A DNA stretch of 64,000 nt, taken from the NCBI RefSeq assembly GCF_000485595.1, contig NW_014577936.1, positions 4,051-68,050 of the forward strand. Direction: 5' to 3'. Of the stretch, positions 24,638 through 37,250 are shown piece after piece; the first letter of the stretch is position 1; each line of letters starts with the position of its first letter. The notes beneath the pieces are model-generated. The model did not search any database. It saw only the letters and a program-made list of their open reading frames with translations, and was not told the origin of the DNA. The translations under genes and the position numbers were made by a program. The stretch is from Priapulus caudatus. Lineage: Eukaryota > Priapulida > Priapulimorpha > Priapulimorphida > Priapulidae.

Positions 24638-25074
24638 TTAAAGGGATACATTATTCTAGGTTCTTTGGATATTTTCAGTTAAAATAGGTCAAAATTACGC
24701 TACATAACAAGTTTTATGGTTTTTTTAAACATTTTAAAACAGGGCTATACCGTTGCTTACAACGATGCATGGTGGTGCCATTGGAAGTGCATCCACTAAA
24801 AGTTGCGCAAAGCAATGTTTCGGCTGCAGGCTACAGACCGGGGGTGTTTCTTATTAATTAATTTAGGAGCAGAAGGATTGCAATATCTTTGCACTGCGCA
24901 ACTTTTTCAGTGGATACGCTTCCAGTGGCGCCACCGTCGTTGTAAGCAACCGTATAGCTGTCAGTTTTGAAATGTGTAAAAAAACGTTTTTAATTAATAT
25001 TGAACCATGAAACTTTTTATGTATACAGTACAGTAGCATAATTTTAACCTATTTTAATTTATGCATCCCTTTAA
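24638..25074. mobile_element. Foldback element with ~200-bp inverted repeats, copy 1
   Basis: The ends read TTAAAGGGAT and ATCCCTTTAA. The inner arms pair over long stretches, for example CCGTTGCTTACAACGA with TCGTTGTAAGCAACCG and AAGTTGCGCAAAG with CTTTGCACTGCGCAACTT. No coding capacity. The second copy is at 46264-46686. Target duplication is not clear. Confidence 0.7.
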
Positions 25075-25182
25075 GTTATTTTCGCCAATGTAAATTTTTT
25101 TATTTCTGAGTACGATGGCCAACCATAACCGTTTGCACGTGACGATGTAGCATTTTCATGGACTTTAGTCTATGGCAGTATG

Positions 25183-25412
25183 GTTGAGAGGGTCTATGTC
25201 CCCCAGGTTACTGTCGGAACGTACCCTGGGTATGGTCCGGTATACCGGAACGTACCCTGGTACTATCTAATATGCCGGACCGTACCTCGCCTACTCCACT
25301 AACGAGTCTAGGGAGTCGACTACGCCTACTCCTTAACCCTAACCCTAACCATATCAGATAGTTACCAGGGTACGTTCTGGCAGTACCCTGGGGGACATAG
25401 ACCCTATGAGCG
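25183..25412. mobile_element. hAT-like miniature transposon, copy 1
   Basis: Inverted ends of about 40 bp (GGGTCTATGTCCCCCAGG... and the complement ending CATAGACCC) flanked by the 8-bp direct repeat GCAGTATG (25175-25182 and 25413-25420). The interior carries CCGGTATACCGGAACGTACC and CTTAACCCTAACCCTAACC. 230 bp, no coding capacity; 8-bp target duplications suit the hAT superfamily. Confidence 0.8.
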
Positions 25413-26216
25413 GCAGTATGAGTATCTACCTTTCTCCGAGGTGGGTGCAACTGCCCCCCCCCCTGGCTAGCTATTGGCCTGGTATGGTGGTGGTGTTGGT
25501 GGTGGCATGGCTTAATTGCATGGCTGTGGTGTGCTATTATTATTAATAGTGCTGCATTTTGTTTGCACGTAATCTGTTTTTTGTTTACATTGACCACATT
25601 CTGTAGTAGTTTGTTTCTGAAACCCTATGCTGTAAAATACTAAAAGTTTAACTATAATTTATACTAAGGACACGGAGCATTTGTCCACATCGCGCGTTTA
25701 TCAACATTGTGTTTTTAGCCTGAGCTCAGAGTTGGTATACAGATTAGTTATAATGGGAATTGCTCTTCTACTATGACATCAAAATACATTTGACTTCATA
25801 TAGCCTTACGATAGTGATGAAGTTATGTAACGGACATAATTGACCTATCAGTCTGGATTAATTGACAGTTATAGCTTTAGCAAAATAGTATTGTAATAGG
25901 CACATTCTAATAATGCTGCAAGTGCTGAAGTGCTACATAGTACAAGGTCTAAGCACCAAAAATCAGGTTCATATGCCCAAACAAATGTATTTCGAAATTT
26001 AATGGTGGCCATTTTGAAAATATGGTGCCACGCCCCCTTAAAAGGCCAAATCTGTTGGGGAAACAAAAACACATATAGCCTGGTCGATTTTGAGACCTAG
26101 CAACAATGGGCAGTGGAGTATGGTTTTCTCGCTCCAGCAGATAGGTCAATTATTGCATACATGAAAACAACAACAAATATATGTCACTTATTGATAATTC
26201 ACTGGACATTCTACAG

Positions 26217-26558
26217 GTGAGAAGAGGTTCTTCATGGGGGACGAGGCCTGCACAGTTGACTGTGCACTGTTTGGTATGCTGGCTCAAATGGTCTGGAACA
26301 TGCCAGGCTCACCACATGAAGCAATCATCAATGGTAGGTGGCAATATGTGCATAGTCGTTTTTGTCTTATCCTCACACCATCTAAATATTTTGCCCAACA
26401 CAATTAATTAAATATATACGTAATTAAACTGAGATTATCCAACAGGGAAGTTCACAAACTTGAAGGAATACGTCTACAGGATGAAGGAGACTTACTGGCC
26501 GGACTGGGATGCATGCATTCTGTGCCCAGAGAAGAAGGAAGAGAAGAAAAATGAATAA
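26217..26558 (+). CDS. Last two exons of a FAXC-like gene, isolated copy (partial)
   Basis: Exon 26217-26333 follows a TTCTACAG acceptor and ends at a G|GTAGGT donor. Exon 26446-26558 follows CCAACAG and ends at TAA. Together they encode EKRFFMGDEACTVDCALFG, LAQMVWNMPGS and, after the intron, NLKEYVYRMKETYWPDWDAC and a Lys/Glu-rich tail. This is the C-terminal GST-like half of the failed-axon-connections family. Splice phases match the gene at 38499-48150 exactly, but no upstream exons precede this copy. Either these intact exons are the true 3' end, misplaced in assembly, or they are a partial duplication. Frame and junctions are perfect here, unlike at 47800-48150. Confidence 0.85.
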
Positions 26559-27640
26559 GGTCACTGTGACAGCATGAACACACGCTGTGCTACGTCCTGC
26601 TATATACGGATTTTTAGCTCATCTGACATAGTCAGATGCAGCTTGTAGAATCGCTTGATCGTCCGTCCGTCCGTCCGTCTGTCCGTCCGTCAACAGTTGG
26701 GCACAAATCTTAACCGCTCGACGTACAGTCACGATATTCGGCACATTGGGGGGGATCGTCAAAACGAGTTGGGCCTGTTGAAGCTGGGGGTCAAAGTGTC
26801 AAAGGTCAAGAGGTGTAAAAGAAGGGGGAACATTCACTCCTTAACTTAAGGTATAGGGAGGAAATCAGAATTGCGGCACAAATCTAAACGCGCTCGACCT
26901 AGGCTCGTGATAGTCGGTGTATAGCATCATGGTAGGAAAAGCCATCACTGTGCCGAAATTGGAGTCACAGGTTCAAAGGTCAATGGGCACAGGGCAGATT
27001 TTAGAACATTTTCTGAGGACATGGTCTGACGGAGCGATTTGAAAACTTTTTTTGTTTTCAGCGGTGACTAGCATTTTTATGGCATTATTGAAAGACCATG
27101 AAATCTACTTTCTGCTGACAGCGAAGAGTAAGTGTCAGATAACCTTTTGACCCTCAAGAGGAGGGTTAAACATGGATTCTGTTGACTGTATTTAGAAAGA
27201 ATCTTGACTGCCGCGGTTTGCTAGTAGAATCTATACATGCCCTGGATGTATGAGGCTACAATGTCACAGTGAAATTTTTCAAAAGCCTAAATTTGTCTTA
27301 AAGAAGGTTTATGCCTCCTTAAATCGTATAATTTATATGGCATTCTGTAGTCGTCAGTATGTTACATGTAATGGTATGCCACTGCCAGTGGCTACTGCCA
27401 GTGCATGCGTTGTAGTACTGTGGAGTTTTTGCCTTAATGGTTACACGTGGCAGCTCTCTATTGCGCAGCCTGTATGCGCTTGCGTAGGTAAATGGATGAG
27501 TGCCTTACCTCATTCTGTCTTGCAGATTAGTTGTTGCTACAGTGCATACTACGATATGATGGGAGCTTCCATCTTTAATCTGAAGAACCTTAACACGTAC
27601 GCGCCATTCTCGGGCAACTTTCATAACGAATCCAACGAAC
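26559..27640. other. Non-coding 3' flank of the FAXC-like exon copy
   Basis: No gene seen. It includes the AGCTCATCTGACATAGTCAG repeat with a (GTCC)n run at 26616-26700. The rest parallels 48150-49440 in the second copy. Confidence 0.5.
26616..26790. repeat. Dispersed repeat AGCTCATCTGACATAGTCAG + (GTCC)n
   Basis: The signature is TTTAGCTCATCTGACATAGT, CAGATGCAGCTTGTAGAATC, a GTCCGTCC run, then GTCAACAGTTGGGCACAAAT and CTCGACRTACGGTCACGATA. Other copies: 48348-48520 (+), 53235-53355 (-), and a head fragment at 27958-27990. Confidence 0.8.
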
Positions 27641-27812
27641 ATTCTTTTGAGAAGCGTTCCTGATACCATCCCTGTGCATTCCACTGTTTCGGCGTGTATG
27701 TGAACACATTTGGACTAACAGGGTTTACTAGAATCCCAACACTCCACCACAGAGTCACCGCAGTAGACGTTAGATGAGCGCTGTCGCTATGCGGCACTTG
27801 TTCTTGGAAGAA
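27641..27812 (-). repeat. Dispersed repeat shared with the window's right end
   Basis: Reads, inverted, almost base for base as 63832-64000: CACTGTTTCGGCG, GTGTTCACAT, GGTTTACTAGAATCCCA, and AGATGAGCGCTGTCGC then GCGGCACTTGTTC. The last part also occurs at 50415-50445. Parallel open frames in two copies are a by-product of DNA similarity. Confidence 0.75.
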
Positions 27813-27990
27813 TCTGTCTCTAGATATCTCTAAATATTTTTCATAAGACTGATACTGTGTGCTGCTCATGTGTCTACGTAGGTATACTGCTTGCATTTTT
27901 TTGTCACAGATGTTAAACTTGATGATATTGCATTGGTACGTAGTAGATTAGGTATGTTTTTAGCTCATCTGAATCTGAAATAGTCAGATG

Positions 27991-28340
27991 CAGGGCTGCC
28001 AACTCTCACGCATTGACCGTGAGACTCACTCATTTTGACCAAATCTCACGCTCTCACGCTGATCTTACAATATCTCACGCACAGCAAAAAATGCTGAGAT
28101 ATATCTCACGCATGAATATCTCTGCATGAATAAAACGCTGAAATATCTCACGCACAGCAAAAAAATCTTACAATATCTGAAAACAGTCACTTTAGTATGC
28201 CCACCCAAATTGCCACAAATTGAAGTTATTAAAATGCAAAAGCTCCTACCGTGGGAGGGGAATCCCCTCCCCCCCTCGGTCGCTTTGCTCCCTCGCATCT
28301 CACTCTCACCTATCACCCAATGTTGGGTCATCGCCAGAGC
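27991..28340. mobile_element. hAT-like non-autonomous element beginning CAGGGCTGCCAACTCTCACG
   Basis: It starts with CAGGG, typical of hAT ends, followed by repeated TCTCACGC words (28020-28170), then a GGAGGGGAATCCCCTCC stem and CCCTCGGTCGCTTTGCTCCC. The right end is not clear and there is no transposase. It sits inside a fragment of the AGCTCATCTGA repeat. Confidence 0.5.
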
Positions 28341-29203
28341 GTTCGAACGCCATATGGTGTTTTTATTTTCCTCTGCGTTATGTATTTCTTTGTATTTTAT
28401 TTGTTTTTGCATTTATTTGTTCTGTAACATTTGTTTATGTTCTGAATTAAATATATTTCTTTATAATATTAGCTTATAATTTAATATATTAGCTTGTTGA
28501 CTAATAATGCGTGTCCTAAAATTTTTCTAGCCAATCACGTTGCTCAATTTTTCTTCCAAAGCTATACGGTTTGGGAATCGCAAATTCGCGTCCGGGCCAG
28601 GCCCAGGCAAAATTTTTGCAGTGTGTACACGCTATGCCATGGTAAATACGCGCTAGTTTGAACTAATCTGGCCCCGCTTTGAAGCGTGCCAGGCCGCCTA
28701 CACCACGCTCACCTGTGTGTGTACACAATTGAAGCCTGGCCTGCGTTCAATTTTGCAATACGCATGTGCATAGCGTTATTTAAGTCGACATAAAATTACA
28801 CTAAATGTCTGCTGAGTGACGTAACAAGCTAAACTGAGCATGCACAGTCAACCCGTGCCAACTTAGCACTTCAGTTTTGTGTCTGTATGCTGGGATTTAG
28901 CCTGCGTCTAGCCATGGCCTGGCCCGGACTAGTTTAGTGTGTGATCAAATTTTGCAGTCTGTACGGGGAATAAATCCAAGTAATTACAATTACCAACAAT
29001 ATTTTGGAATAATTGTTCATAACCTGGAAGTCCATGCATGCTACACCAGTTTCTTACCGAATATGAGGGACTTCTTGTTTGTGAGCATTACGAAAAATAC
29101 GTCGGGGATTTGGACTGTGGATTTCTTGTAGCACATCAAATGATGTTGCAGAGTACGTACTAGCACAAGGTTTTTGTTCGACGTGAAAAGTTACGTGAGT
29201 TAA
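28341..29203. other. Gene-free DNA with a diffuse inverted repeat
   Basis: No gene. TCCGGGCCAGGCC near 28590 and GGCCTGGCCCGGA near 28918 are inverted copies about 330 bp apart, each beside TTTTGCAGTSTGTAC, which suggests the ends of another miniature element. Confidence 0.4.
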
Positions 29204-29272
29204 CCACTGATCTCTATAATAATATTATAGAGATCAGTGGATTATTATAGATTATATTATAGAGATCAGTGG
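29204..29272. mobile_element. 69-bp miniature inverted-repeat element
   Basis: CCACTGATCTCTATAATA at the left and its complement at the right, flanked by the 6-bp direct repeat AGTTAA (29198-29203, 29273-29278). The motif ATTATAGAGATCAGTGG recurs internally and again at 38225-38241. Confidence 0.75.
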
Positions 29273-30330
29273 AGTTAACATGTTATTGTGTAGTGTAGTA
29301 TAATTTCCAATCATTTGTGGTTTCTTGACTTTTAATGTGATTGTACGGCTGATAATTTTTGTTCAGTACGTTTGCTGTGTATACCACAAATCTTATTTAT
29401 CTTTGATGAAAATAAGGGATCGAGTTTCTATAAAAAAATCGATTTTAATATTTCTAATATAGTGGCATATATGCCACTCTATTTGAAATGTTAAAATCGC
29501 ATTGTTATAGAAACACAAGTAGTAGCTTATACACAGTATACACTACTATACACCACGACAAATGTATCGACGCTGTACTACACGTGTTTAGAATGGCTTA
29601 ATTAATATAGGTATAACTATTTCAATAATTATTATTGGTAAAACTCAATTATAACTACAAGCTGTGTATTCTGTGAGCGACTCGTGTGGCAGATCATTGC
29701 TGTGTGTGGAGGATGTTAAGTAATGATGAAGAGTACTATAACTCAAAAGATGGTTTAATGCTGGAGCTGGTACATGTGGCTTCTTGACACACACGAACTG
29801 GCGAACAAGAGAGAAAGCGATATCTATCTGCGCTGACCTAACAATAATCACTAGTTTATAGAATGTGTGCATACGCGTAGGAAGTAGTCCATACTATTAC
29901 ATCCCCCTTATCAGAGAAATCTTTATGTGATTGTACTGAACACAGATAGTGATTTTTTTCGTTTATCCAAAATAGCGTGCATTAACATAATCGAACTATT
30001 GGAGATAACATGCATTAAAAGTCTTTTCTCCAAGTTCTTATATGCTTTCTGTTATAGTCCTTTATCAAATTCAAGAACACTGTTTATAATGAAATAAAGA
30101 TCATCACTGCTTGTGACACAATACAGCCAAGTCTTTAACTGTAAAGCCCGCCGCACACGTGTGGACGATGGCACAGCAACTTCCACGGCGTGTGCGGATG
30201 CAAAATCCCTCGATCTGGGTCGTGTGGAAAATATCACACGTGTTTGATATTTTCTTCTACGTGTGGAAGTTTGAACAGCGTGTGCGGAGTGGCTGTGTAA
30301 ATTTCTTTCAATTTCAGTGAAAATTGTAAG
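29273..30330. other. Gene-free AT-rich DNA
   Basis: No supportable gene. 30143-30290 has repeated CGTGTGCGG/CCGCACACG words reminiscent of the element in CHAF1A at 55465, but the ends are unclear. Confidence 0.4.
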
Positions 30331-30600
30331 TTTTAATCTATGGGAGGATAACCCCGCTTCATTTTAAATTCATAATCTTTGCAAAATATTATTATTCTCG
30401 AGAGATATTGCTCATGCGCGAGCACCGTTTCAGGCGTGCAGTACGGCCTAAATAAAAGTACGTAATATAGCTTGCTGAGGCAGAGAGGTGTCGGAGACTG
30501 ACGGAAAAGGGCAGGAAAGACAGCCGAGGTGCGGTGGAAGAAGAAGGATGCTGAGCGTGCGACAAGGAAGACAATTACGAGGAAGATGACGTTACCCGTT
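30331..30600. repeat. Isolated fragment of the ~541-bp satellite
   Basis: CTATGGGAGGATAACC through AAAGTACGTAATATAGCTTG and GAAGAAGGATGCTGAGCGTG matches units of the main array at 32165-37250. Confidence 0.85.
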
Positions 30601-31146
30601 TCAATGTAGATTAGTTGTAGCGATGAATAAGGAAAACTCTAAAGTCCAAGCAGTTGTGTTCAGCAAATAGTATATTGTTTCTCAACCCACATGCACTCGC
30701 ACAGAGGCACGCAGCCGCGTACCTCGCGCACTCACGTCCGACCTCCTCACAACCAAGAACCTTCCTCTTATACATTTCTAGATAACAAAAGACGTCGTGC
30801 GCGCCCGGACAACCGACATGTGCTGCCCACATGTACAACAACTCCCTCTCAACCGTTTCGCATCTCCATCATCCATACTACATCAAACACGCTACCGCCG
30901 ACCAACACATGCAACCACAGTCTCTACATTTCCAATCACTCAACTACTATTTGTGACATCTGCAACCCATACTTTACATTACCTTCTTTTCCTCCAAATC
31001 GACTTTAGCGTCCTCGCTAATCTAAAACAACCCCCAATCTTAATCCACCCTACGTACACACCCATGCACCCTTACATCCTACATACACACACACACACAC
31101 ACACACACAACACACACACAACACACACACACACACACACACACAC

Positions 31147-31193
<47 letters not shown>

Positions 31194-32164
31194 CACACAC
31201 ACACACACACACCTGTCTCTCATCCTGGCGAATAGACAATCCAACATTACCCAAAATTGCTCGTACCCTTACTATACAAATACAATATCTCTTTCATCGA
31301 ACACCAATACACTCATATACAAAAATACAGTTTGAACAAAAATCCATATGACCACTATAATACAACATCGATACACAGATACACAGATCGATGGAATACA
31401 CGGCCCTGTGAAATCATCCCACTGACCACTTTGATATAATCCACATGCTTGCAACACAACACATTGAAATACCAAAATACGCAATAAATACAATGAAAGA
31501 AAATAGATATCATAACATCACTGAAAAAAACAAAAATCCCCAGGAGTACGTATAGCTCCACCCACAGCGAATATCACTAATGACCATATGCCTTCAAGGT
31601 ATGTGTGATCAATCACATACATCGAAACCCAGGTCACTCGTAATACCCCTCTCCTCTAGATCTTTAAACAACCCTGCCATTATATATGCCATGTTCCTAA
31701 CTAAATATACTCTGCCGTATTCAGCGTCACACTTTTCCCAAAATAACATCATCTGTGCTTGCCATTACCGCGTCGCCAGCCTTCTATAGTATCTAACTAT
31801 ACACCTGTGCATAACTATATATCATACGGTTATCTACTGTGCCTTCCTTATGGCGTGACTGAACGAATCCTTATATCGTTCAGGTACGCCCTAGTATCTT
31901 AGGGTGCTTACACATCGAGCGTATCTATATCCCGTGCTCCCTGACACGTTATGTGGAGGATTCCCAGCGTATATATGCTGTGACAAAAATTCCCCGTAGT
32001 CCTTCTCTCGGACCGTGTATACGCGACTTGTCTTTACAGAGACATAACTTTAGCCGCGTATGCTAACCTCGTTTCCATGCGTTAAACGTGACGCATGATA
32101 CGTTCGCGTAGGGTCCTCTTCGCCCTTTATCACACGCGTATCTATCCTATCTATCCTAAATCCT
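30601..32164. other. Gene-free DNA with a (CA)n microsatellite
   Basis: An interrupted (CA)n run occupies 31082-31212. The remainder is AC-rich or AT-rich with no recognisable gene. Confidence 0.5.
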
Positions 32165-35100
32165 AATCCTAGTCAAGGGAAAGGGCGGGTGGGAATTAAG
32201 TAGGAGTTTTGCACTCTACAAGCTTGGGCGCTCTCCTAATTATAAACACATGTCGACGGATAAGAATTTATTTCAGAAACCTATGCTGAGATACCCCCTG
32301 ACCATACTAAATGCATTTTCATCACAAAATATAGCTCTTCTTGGGAGATATTGCGCATGCGCTAGCGCCGTTTCAGTCGTGCAGCACGGCCTAATTAAAA
32401 GTACGTAATATAGCGTACCGAATAGGAGAGGGGTGGGCGACTGAAGGAAGGCGGCAGGAAAGATAGCTGAGGGGCGGTGAAAGAAGAAGGAGGCTGAGCG
32501 TGCGACAAAGAAGACAAGGGAAAGGGCGGGCGGGGCTGAAGTTTTGCACCCTACAGGTTAGGGTGCTCTCCTAATTATTAACACAGGTCGACGGATAAGA
32601 ATTTATTACAGAAACCTATGCTGAGATACCCCTTAACCATACTAAATGCATTTTCATCACAAAATATAGCTCTTCTGGTAAGATATTGCGCATGCGCCAA
32701 AACAGTGACGTAGCCAGGTTATGTATTAAATGGTATATGCAGTGCGGACCTTACATGCAAGGTCTACTTCCTATTTCTGAAGTGAGGTCTACTGATACAA
32801 TTTTCTTATATAAATCTATGGTAGGATAACCTCTCTTCATTTTACATTCATAATCTTTGCAAAATATTCTTCTTATCGGGAGATATTGCGCACGCGCGAG
32901 CACCGTTTCAGGCGTGCAGTATGGCCTAAATAAAAGTACGTAATATAGCTTGCTGAAGGAGAGAGGGGTCGGAGACTGGTGGAAAAAAGCAGAAAAGACA
33001 GCCGAGATTCGGTGGAAGAAGGAGGCTGAGCGTGCGACAACGAAGACAAGGGAAAGGGCGGGTGGTAATGAAGTAGGAGTTTTGCACCCTACAAGCTAGG
33101 GCGTTCTCCTAATTATAAACACAGGTCGACGAATGAGAATTTTTTACAGAAACCTAGGCTGAGATACCACCTGACCATACTAAATGCATTTTCATCCCAA
33201 AATATAGCTCTTCTGATGAGATATTGGGCATGCCCTAACACACAAACGTAGCCAGACTGTGTACTGGCTGGTACGCGCGGCGGGGACCTTACATGCAAGG
33301 TCTTCCTGCTATTTATTAAATGATGTCTACTGATGGAATCTTATTATATAAATCTATGCTAGGATAACTCCTCTTCATTTCAAATGCATAATCTTTGCAA
33401 AATACAATTTCTCTCGGGAGATATTGCGCATGCGCGCGCACCGTATTAGGCGTGTAGTGCCGTCTGAGGCAAACATTATAATATAGCTTGCTGAGGGAGA
33501 GAGGTAATGGGAGACTGACGAAAGGCGGCAGGGAAGATAGATGGGGGCAGTAGAAGAAGAAGGAGGCTGAGCGAGGGACAGAGGAGGCAAGGGGAAGGAC
33601 GCGAGGGCATAAAGTAGGTGTTTTGTACCCTACATGCTAGGGCGCTCTCCTAATTATAAAAACGGATCTACTGATAAAGGTTTATTAGGGAAATCTATGC
33701 TGTGTTACCCCCTAACCATTTTAAATGCATATTCTTTACAAAATATAACTCCTCTGGTGAGATATTGCGCATGCGCTAACACACTAACATAGCCAGATTG
33801 TGTCTGGGCTAGGTATATCGCATGGGTGACCTTTACATGCAATGTCTTTCTCCTATTATTAAATGATGTCTACTGAATGGAATGTTATCAATAAAATCTT
33901 ATGCTAGATAAACTCCTCTCAATTTTAAAATGCCATACGCTTGTGCAAATAACGATTGGCTCTACCGGAGATATTGCGCGCATGGCGCGCGCACCGTGAT
34001 TAGGCGTGCCGTGTCGTCTGAAGGCAAACATTATAATATAAGCTTCCTGAGGAGAAAGGGGGATGGGAGACTGAGGAAAGGCGGCAAGCGGAAAGAAAGC
34101 TGGGGCGGTAGGAAAAAAGGGGATGGGAAACTGAGGAAGGCGGCAGGGAGAAAGCTGAACGCGGTAGAAGAAGAAGAGATGAGCGAGAGACAGGGGAGCA
34201 GGGGAATAGGTACGTGAGGCATAAAGTAGTGTTTTGTACCGTACAATGCTAGGGCGCTTCCTCCTAAATTATAAACACAGGTTCCTATCTGATAAAGGTA
34301 TTATCTAGGGGAAAATTACTACTGGCTGAAGATACCCCCGTAACGCATTTAAATGGCATATTACAGATTGATACGAAAATATAACTCCATCTGGTGAGAT
34401 ATTGCGCATGCGCTAACAACTAACTATAGCCAGAATTTAATGTACTGGGCTGATATACGCAGCGGTGAAACCTACATGCAATGTTCTTCTCCTATTTTAT
34501 TAAAATGAATTGTTCTACTGATGGACAGAAATTGTTATCATATATAATCTATGCTAGGATAAACTCCTCTTCATTTTAAATGCATACGCTTTGCAAAATA
34601 CGATTGCTTCTCGGGAGATAGTTGCGGCTATACGCGCGCACCGTGGTTAGGCGTGCCGTGTCGTCTGAAGGCAAACATATAAAATAGCTTGCTGACGGAG
34701 AAAAGGGGATGGAGACTGAGAAAAGGGCGCAAGGAAGAAGCTGGGGCGGTTAGGAAAGGGATGGGAAACTGAGGAAGGCGAGCAGGGAAGAAAGCTGGAG
34801 GCGGTAGAAGAAGAAGGAGGCTGAGCGACCAGACAGGGGAAGGCAACGGGGAAGGACCGTGAGGGCATAAATAGGTGTTTTGTACCGTAAACATGCATAA
34901 GGCCTCTCCTAATTTATAAACAGCAGTCTAGCTGATAAACAGGTTTATTTAGGAATAATCTATGCGAGATAGCGCCGCGCTAACATTTAAATGCAATATT
35001 CATTATAAAAGAAATATAAACTCCTCTGGTTGAGAGTATTGCGCAAATGCGCGCTAACACACCTAACAAGCCATAAAAAAATTGAAAGGATTATGTACTG

Positions 35101-37250
35101 GCTGATATACGCAGGCGGTGACCTTACATGGACAATGTCTTCCTCCTATTTTCTTAAATAATGTCCTACTGATGGAATGTTTATCAATAATTAAATCTAT
35201 GCTAGGATAACTCCTCTTGCATTTTAAATTCATAATCTTTTGTAAAATTACAGATTGCTCTCGGAGAATCATGCGCATATGCGGCGCGCACCGGTGTTTA
35301 GCGTGCGTGCCGTCTGAGGCCAAACAGTTTATAATCAAAGCTTGCTGACAGAGAAAGGGATGGGAGACTGAGGAAAATGCGGCAGGGAGAAAGCTGGGGG
35401 CGGTAGAAGAAGAAAGGAGGCTGAGCGAGAGACAGGGGAGCAAGGGGAAGACTTGAGGCGATAAAGTAGGTGTTTTGTACCGTAACAATGCTAGGGCGGC
35501 TCTCCTATTATAAACACAGGTCTACTTGAATAAAAGTTTGATTTAGGGAATATCTATGCTGAAGATAACTCCCTAACCATATTCTTAAATGGCATATTCC
35601 ATCATAAATACTAACTCTCTGGTGAGATAATTGCCGATGCGCTAACACACTAACATAGCCAGATGATGTATTGGCCTTGATGATACGCAGCGGTGACCTT
35701 AACATAGGCAATGTCTTCCTCCTATTATCTTAAAATATGATGTCTTACTGATGGAATGTTGTCATATAAATCTATGCTAAGGATAACTCCCTCTTCATTT
35801 TAAATTCATAATCTTTGTAAAATACGATGACTCTCGGAAGATATTGCGGCATACTGCGCTTTCGCACCGATGTTAGGCGTGCCGTACCCGTCCTGAGGCA
35901 AACAATTATTAATATTAGCTTGCTGACAGAGAAAGGGAATGGGAGACTGAGGAAAAGGCGGCACGGGAAGTATAAAGCTGGAGGCGTAGAAAAGAAGGAG
36001 GCTGGGAGGAGCAGGGGAGCGGCCCAAGGGAAGGCACGCGACGGCATAAAGTAGGTCGTATTTGGTAGCCCTCCATGCTAGGGTGCTCTCCTAATATAAA
36101 ACACCAGGTCTAGCTGAGATAAACGGTTATAGGGGAAATCTATGCTGAGATAGCCCGCTACCATATTTAATGGCCGGTATTTCAATCATAAAATATAAGC
36201 TCTCCGGTGATGATATATGCGCACTGGACGCAAACTACAACATAGGCCAGATTGTGATACTGGCTGGTATAAACGCACGGCGGTGACCTTACATGCAAAG
36301 TTCTTGCCTACCTATAATTTTATTCAAATAGATGTCTACTGATGGAATGTCTAATCAAAATAAATCTTATGCTAGAATAACTCCTCTTATCTTTTAATTC
36401 AAATCTTTGTAAAAATACGATTTTTTGCCTCGGAGAAATTGCGATGATGCGCGCGCACCGTGTTTAGGCGTGCTGTGCCTGTCTGAGGCAAACATTATAA
36501 TATAGCGTTGCTGACGAGAGAAAGGGGATGGGGAAAACCTAAGGGAAAGGCGGCAGGGAAGAAAAGCATGGGGCGGTAGAAGAAAGAAGGAGCTGAACGC
36601 GGAGAGACAGGTGAGGCTAGGGGAATGGACTGCGAAGGGACATAAAGGTATATGTGTTTTTTGTAGCCCTATTCATCTAGGGTGTCTTCTTCCTTTAAAT
36701 TTAATTGTAACACAGGTCTACTGATAAAGGGTTATTGGGAAATCTATACTAAGATAGCCCCTACACCATTTTAATGCATGATTCATCACATATATAAACT
36801 CAATCTGGTGATGATAATAGATGTGCACTAGCGCTTATCAGCACTAACATAGCCAGATTATGTACTCGCTGATAATACGCCAGCGGTGACCTTTTTTTTT
36901 TACAATGCCAATGTCTTCCTCTATTTTCTTAAATGATGTCTANGTACCGTACATGCTAGGGCGCTCTCCTAATTATAAACCCAGGTCTATTGATAAAAGT
37001 TTAATAGGGAAATCTATGCGGACATACCCCCTGACCATTTTAAATGCATATTCATCATAAAATATAACTCTTCTGGTGAGATATTGCGCATGAGCTAACA
37101 CACTAACGTAGCCAGACTGTGTACTGGCTGGTATACGCAACGGGGACCTTACATGCAAGGTCTTCCTCCTATTTTTTAAATGATGTCAGCTGGTGGAATG
37201 TTATCATATAAATCTATGCTAGGATAACTCCTCTTTATTTTAAATGCATA
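32165..37250. repeat. Satellite array, ~541-bp unit with internal two-fold repeat
   Basis: Anchors such as ATATTGCGCATGCG and AATATAGCTTGCTGA recur at 32394, 32933, 33470, 34027, 34675, 35328, 35905 and 36493. In the clean part the period is 541 bases (33221 to 33762). Each unit contains a block of about 135 bp twice, 200 bases apart (33110-33240 and 33303-33440): CTACTGATRRAAT, AAATCTATGCTRRGATAMC, ATTTTAAATGCATA, GAGATATTGCGCATGC. The stretch from about 33800 to 36942 is full of indels and stretches the period to 560-650, as in raw reads. An N at 36943 returns to clean sequence, and the array runs into the N gap. Confidence 0.9.

Larger units (their letters stand above)
24490..27670. repeat. 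Direct duplication, copy 1 (partner 46107-49473)
   Basis: Both copies start at a GTGAGATATATATA run, then share ACAACTTACACGGTATCACA and continue for over 3 kb in the same order: foldback element, hAT-like miniature element, last two exons of the FAXC-like gene, and trailing intergenic DNA. Copy 1 is the cleaner, with intact exon frames. Confidence 0.9.

Noticed and set aside
27621-27896. A peptide frame similar to one at 63758-64000
   Set aside because: The similarity comes from two copies of one dispersed DNA repeat; a third partial copy at 50415 is not open, and the frames begin and end in different unrelated sequence.
32165-37250. CRISPR-like regular repeats
   Set aside because: The unit is ~541 bp with no short direct repeat and spacer pattern, and the genome is eukaryotic; it is satellite DNA.
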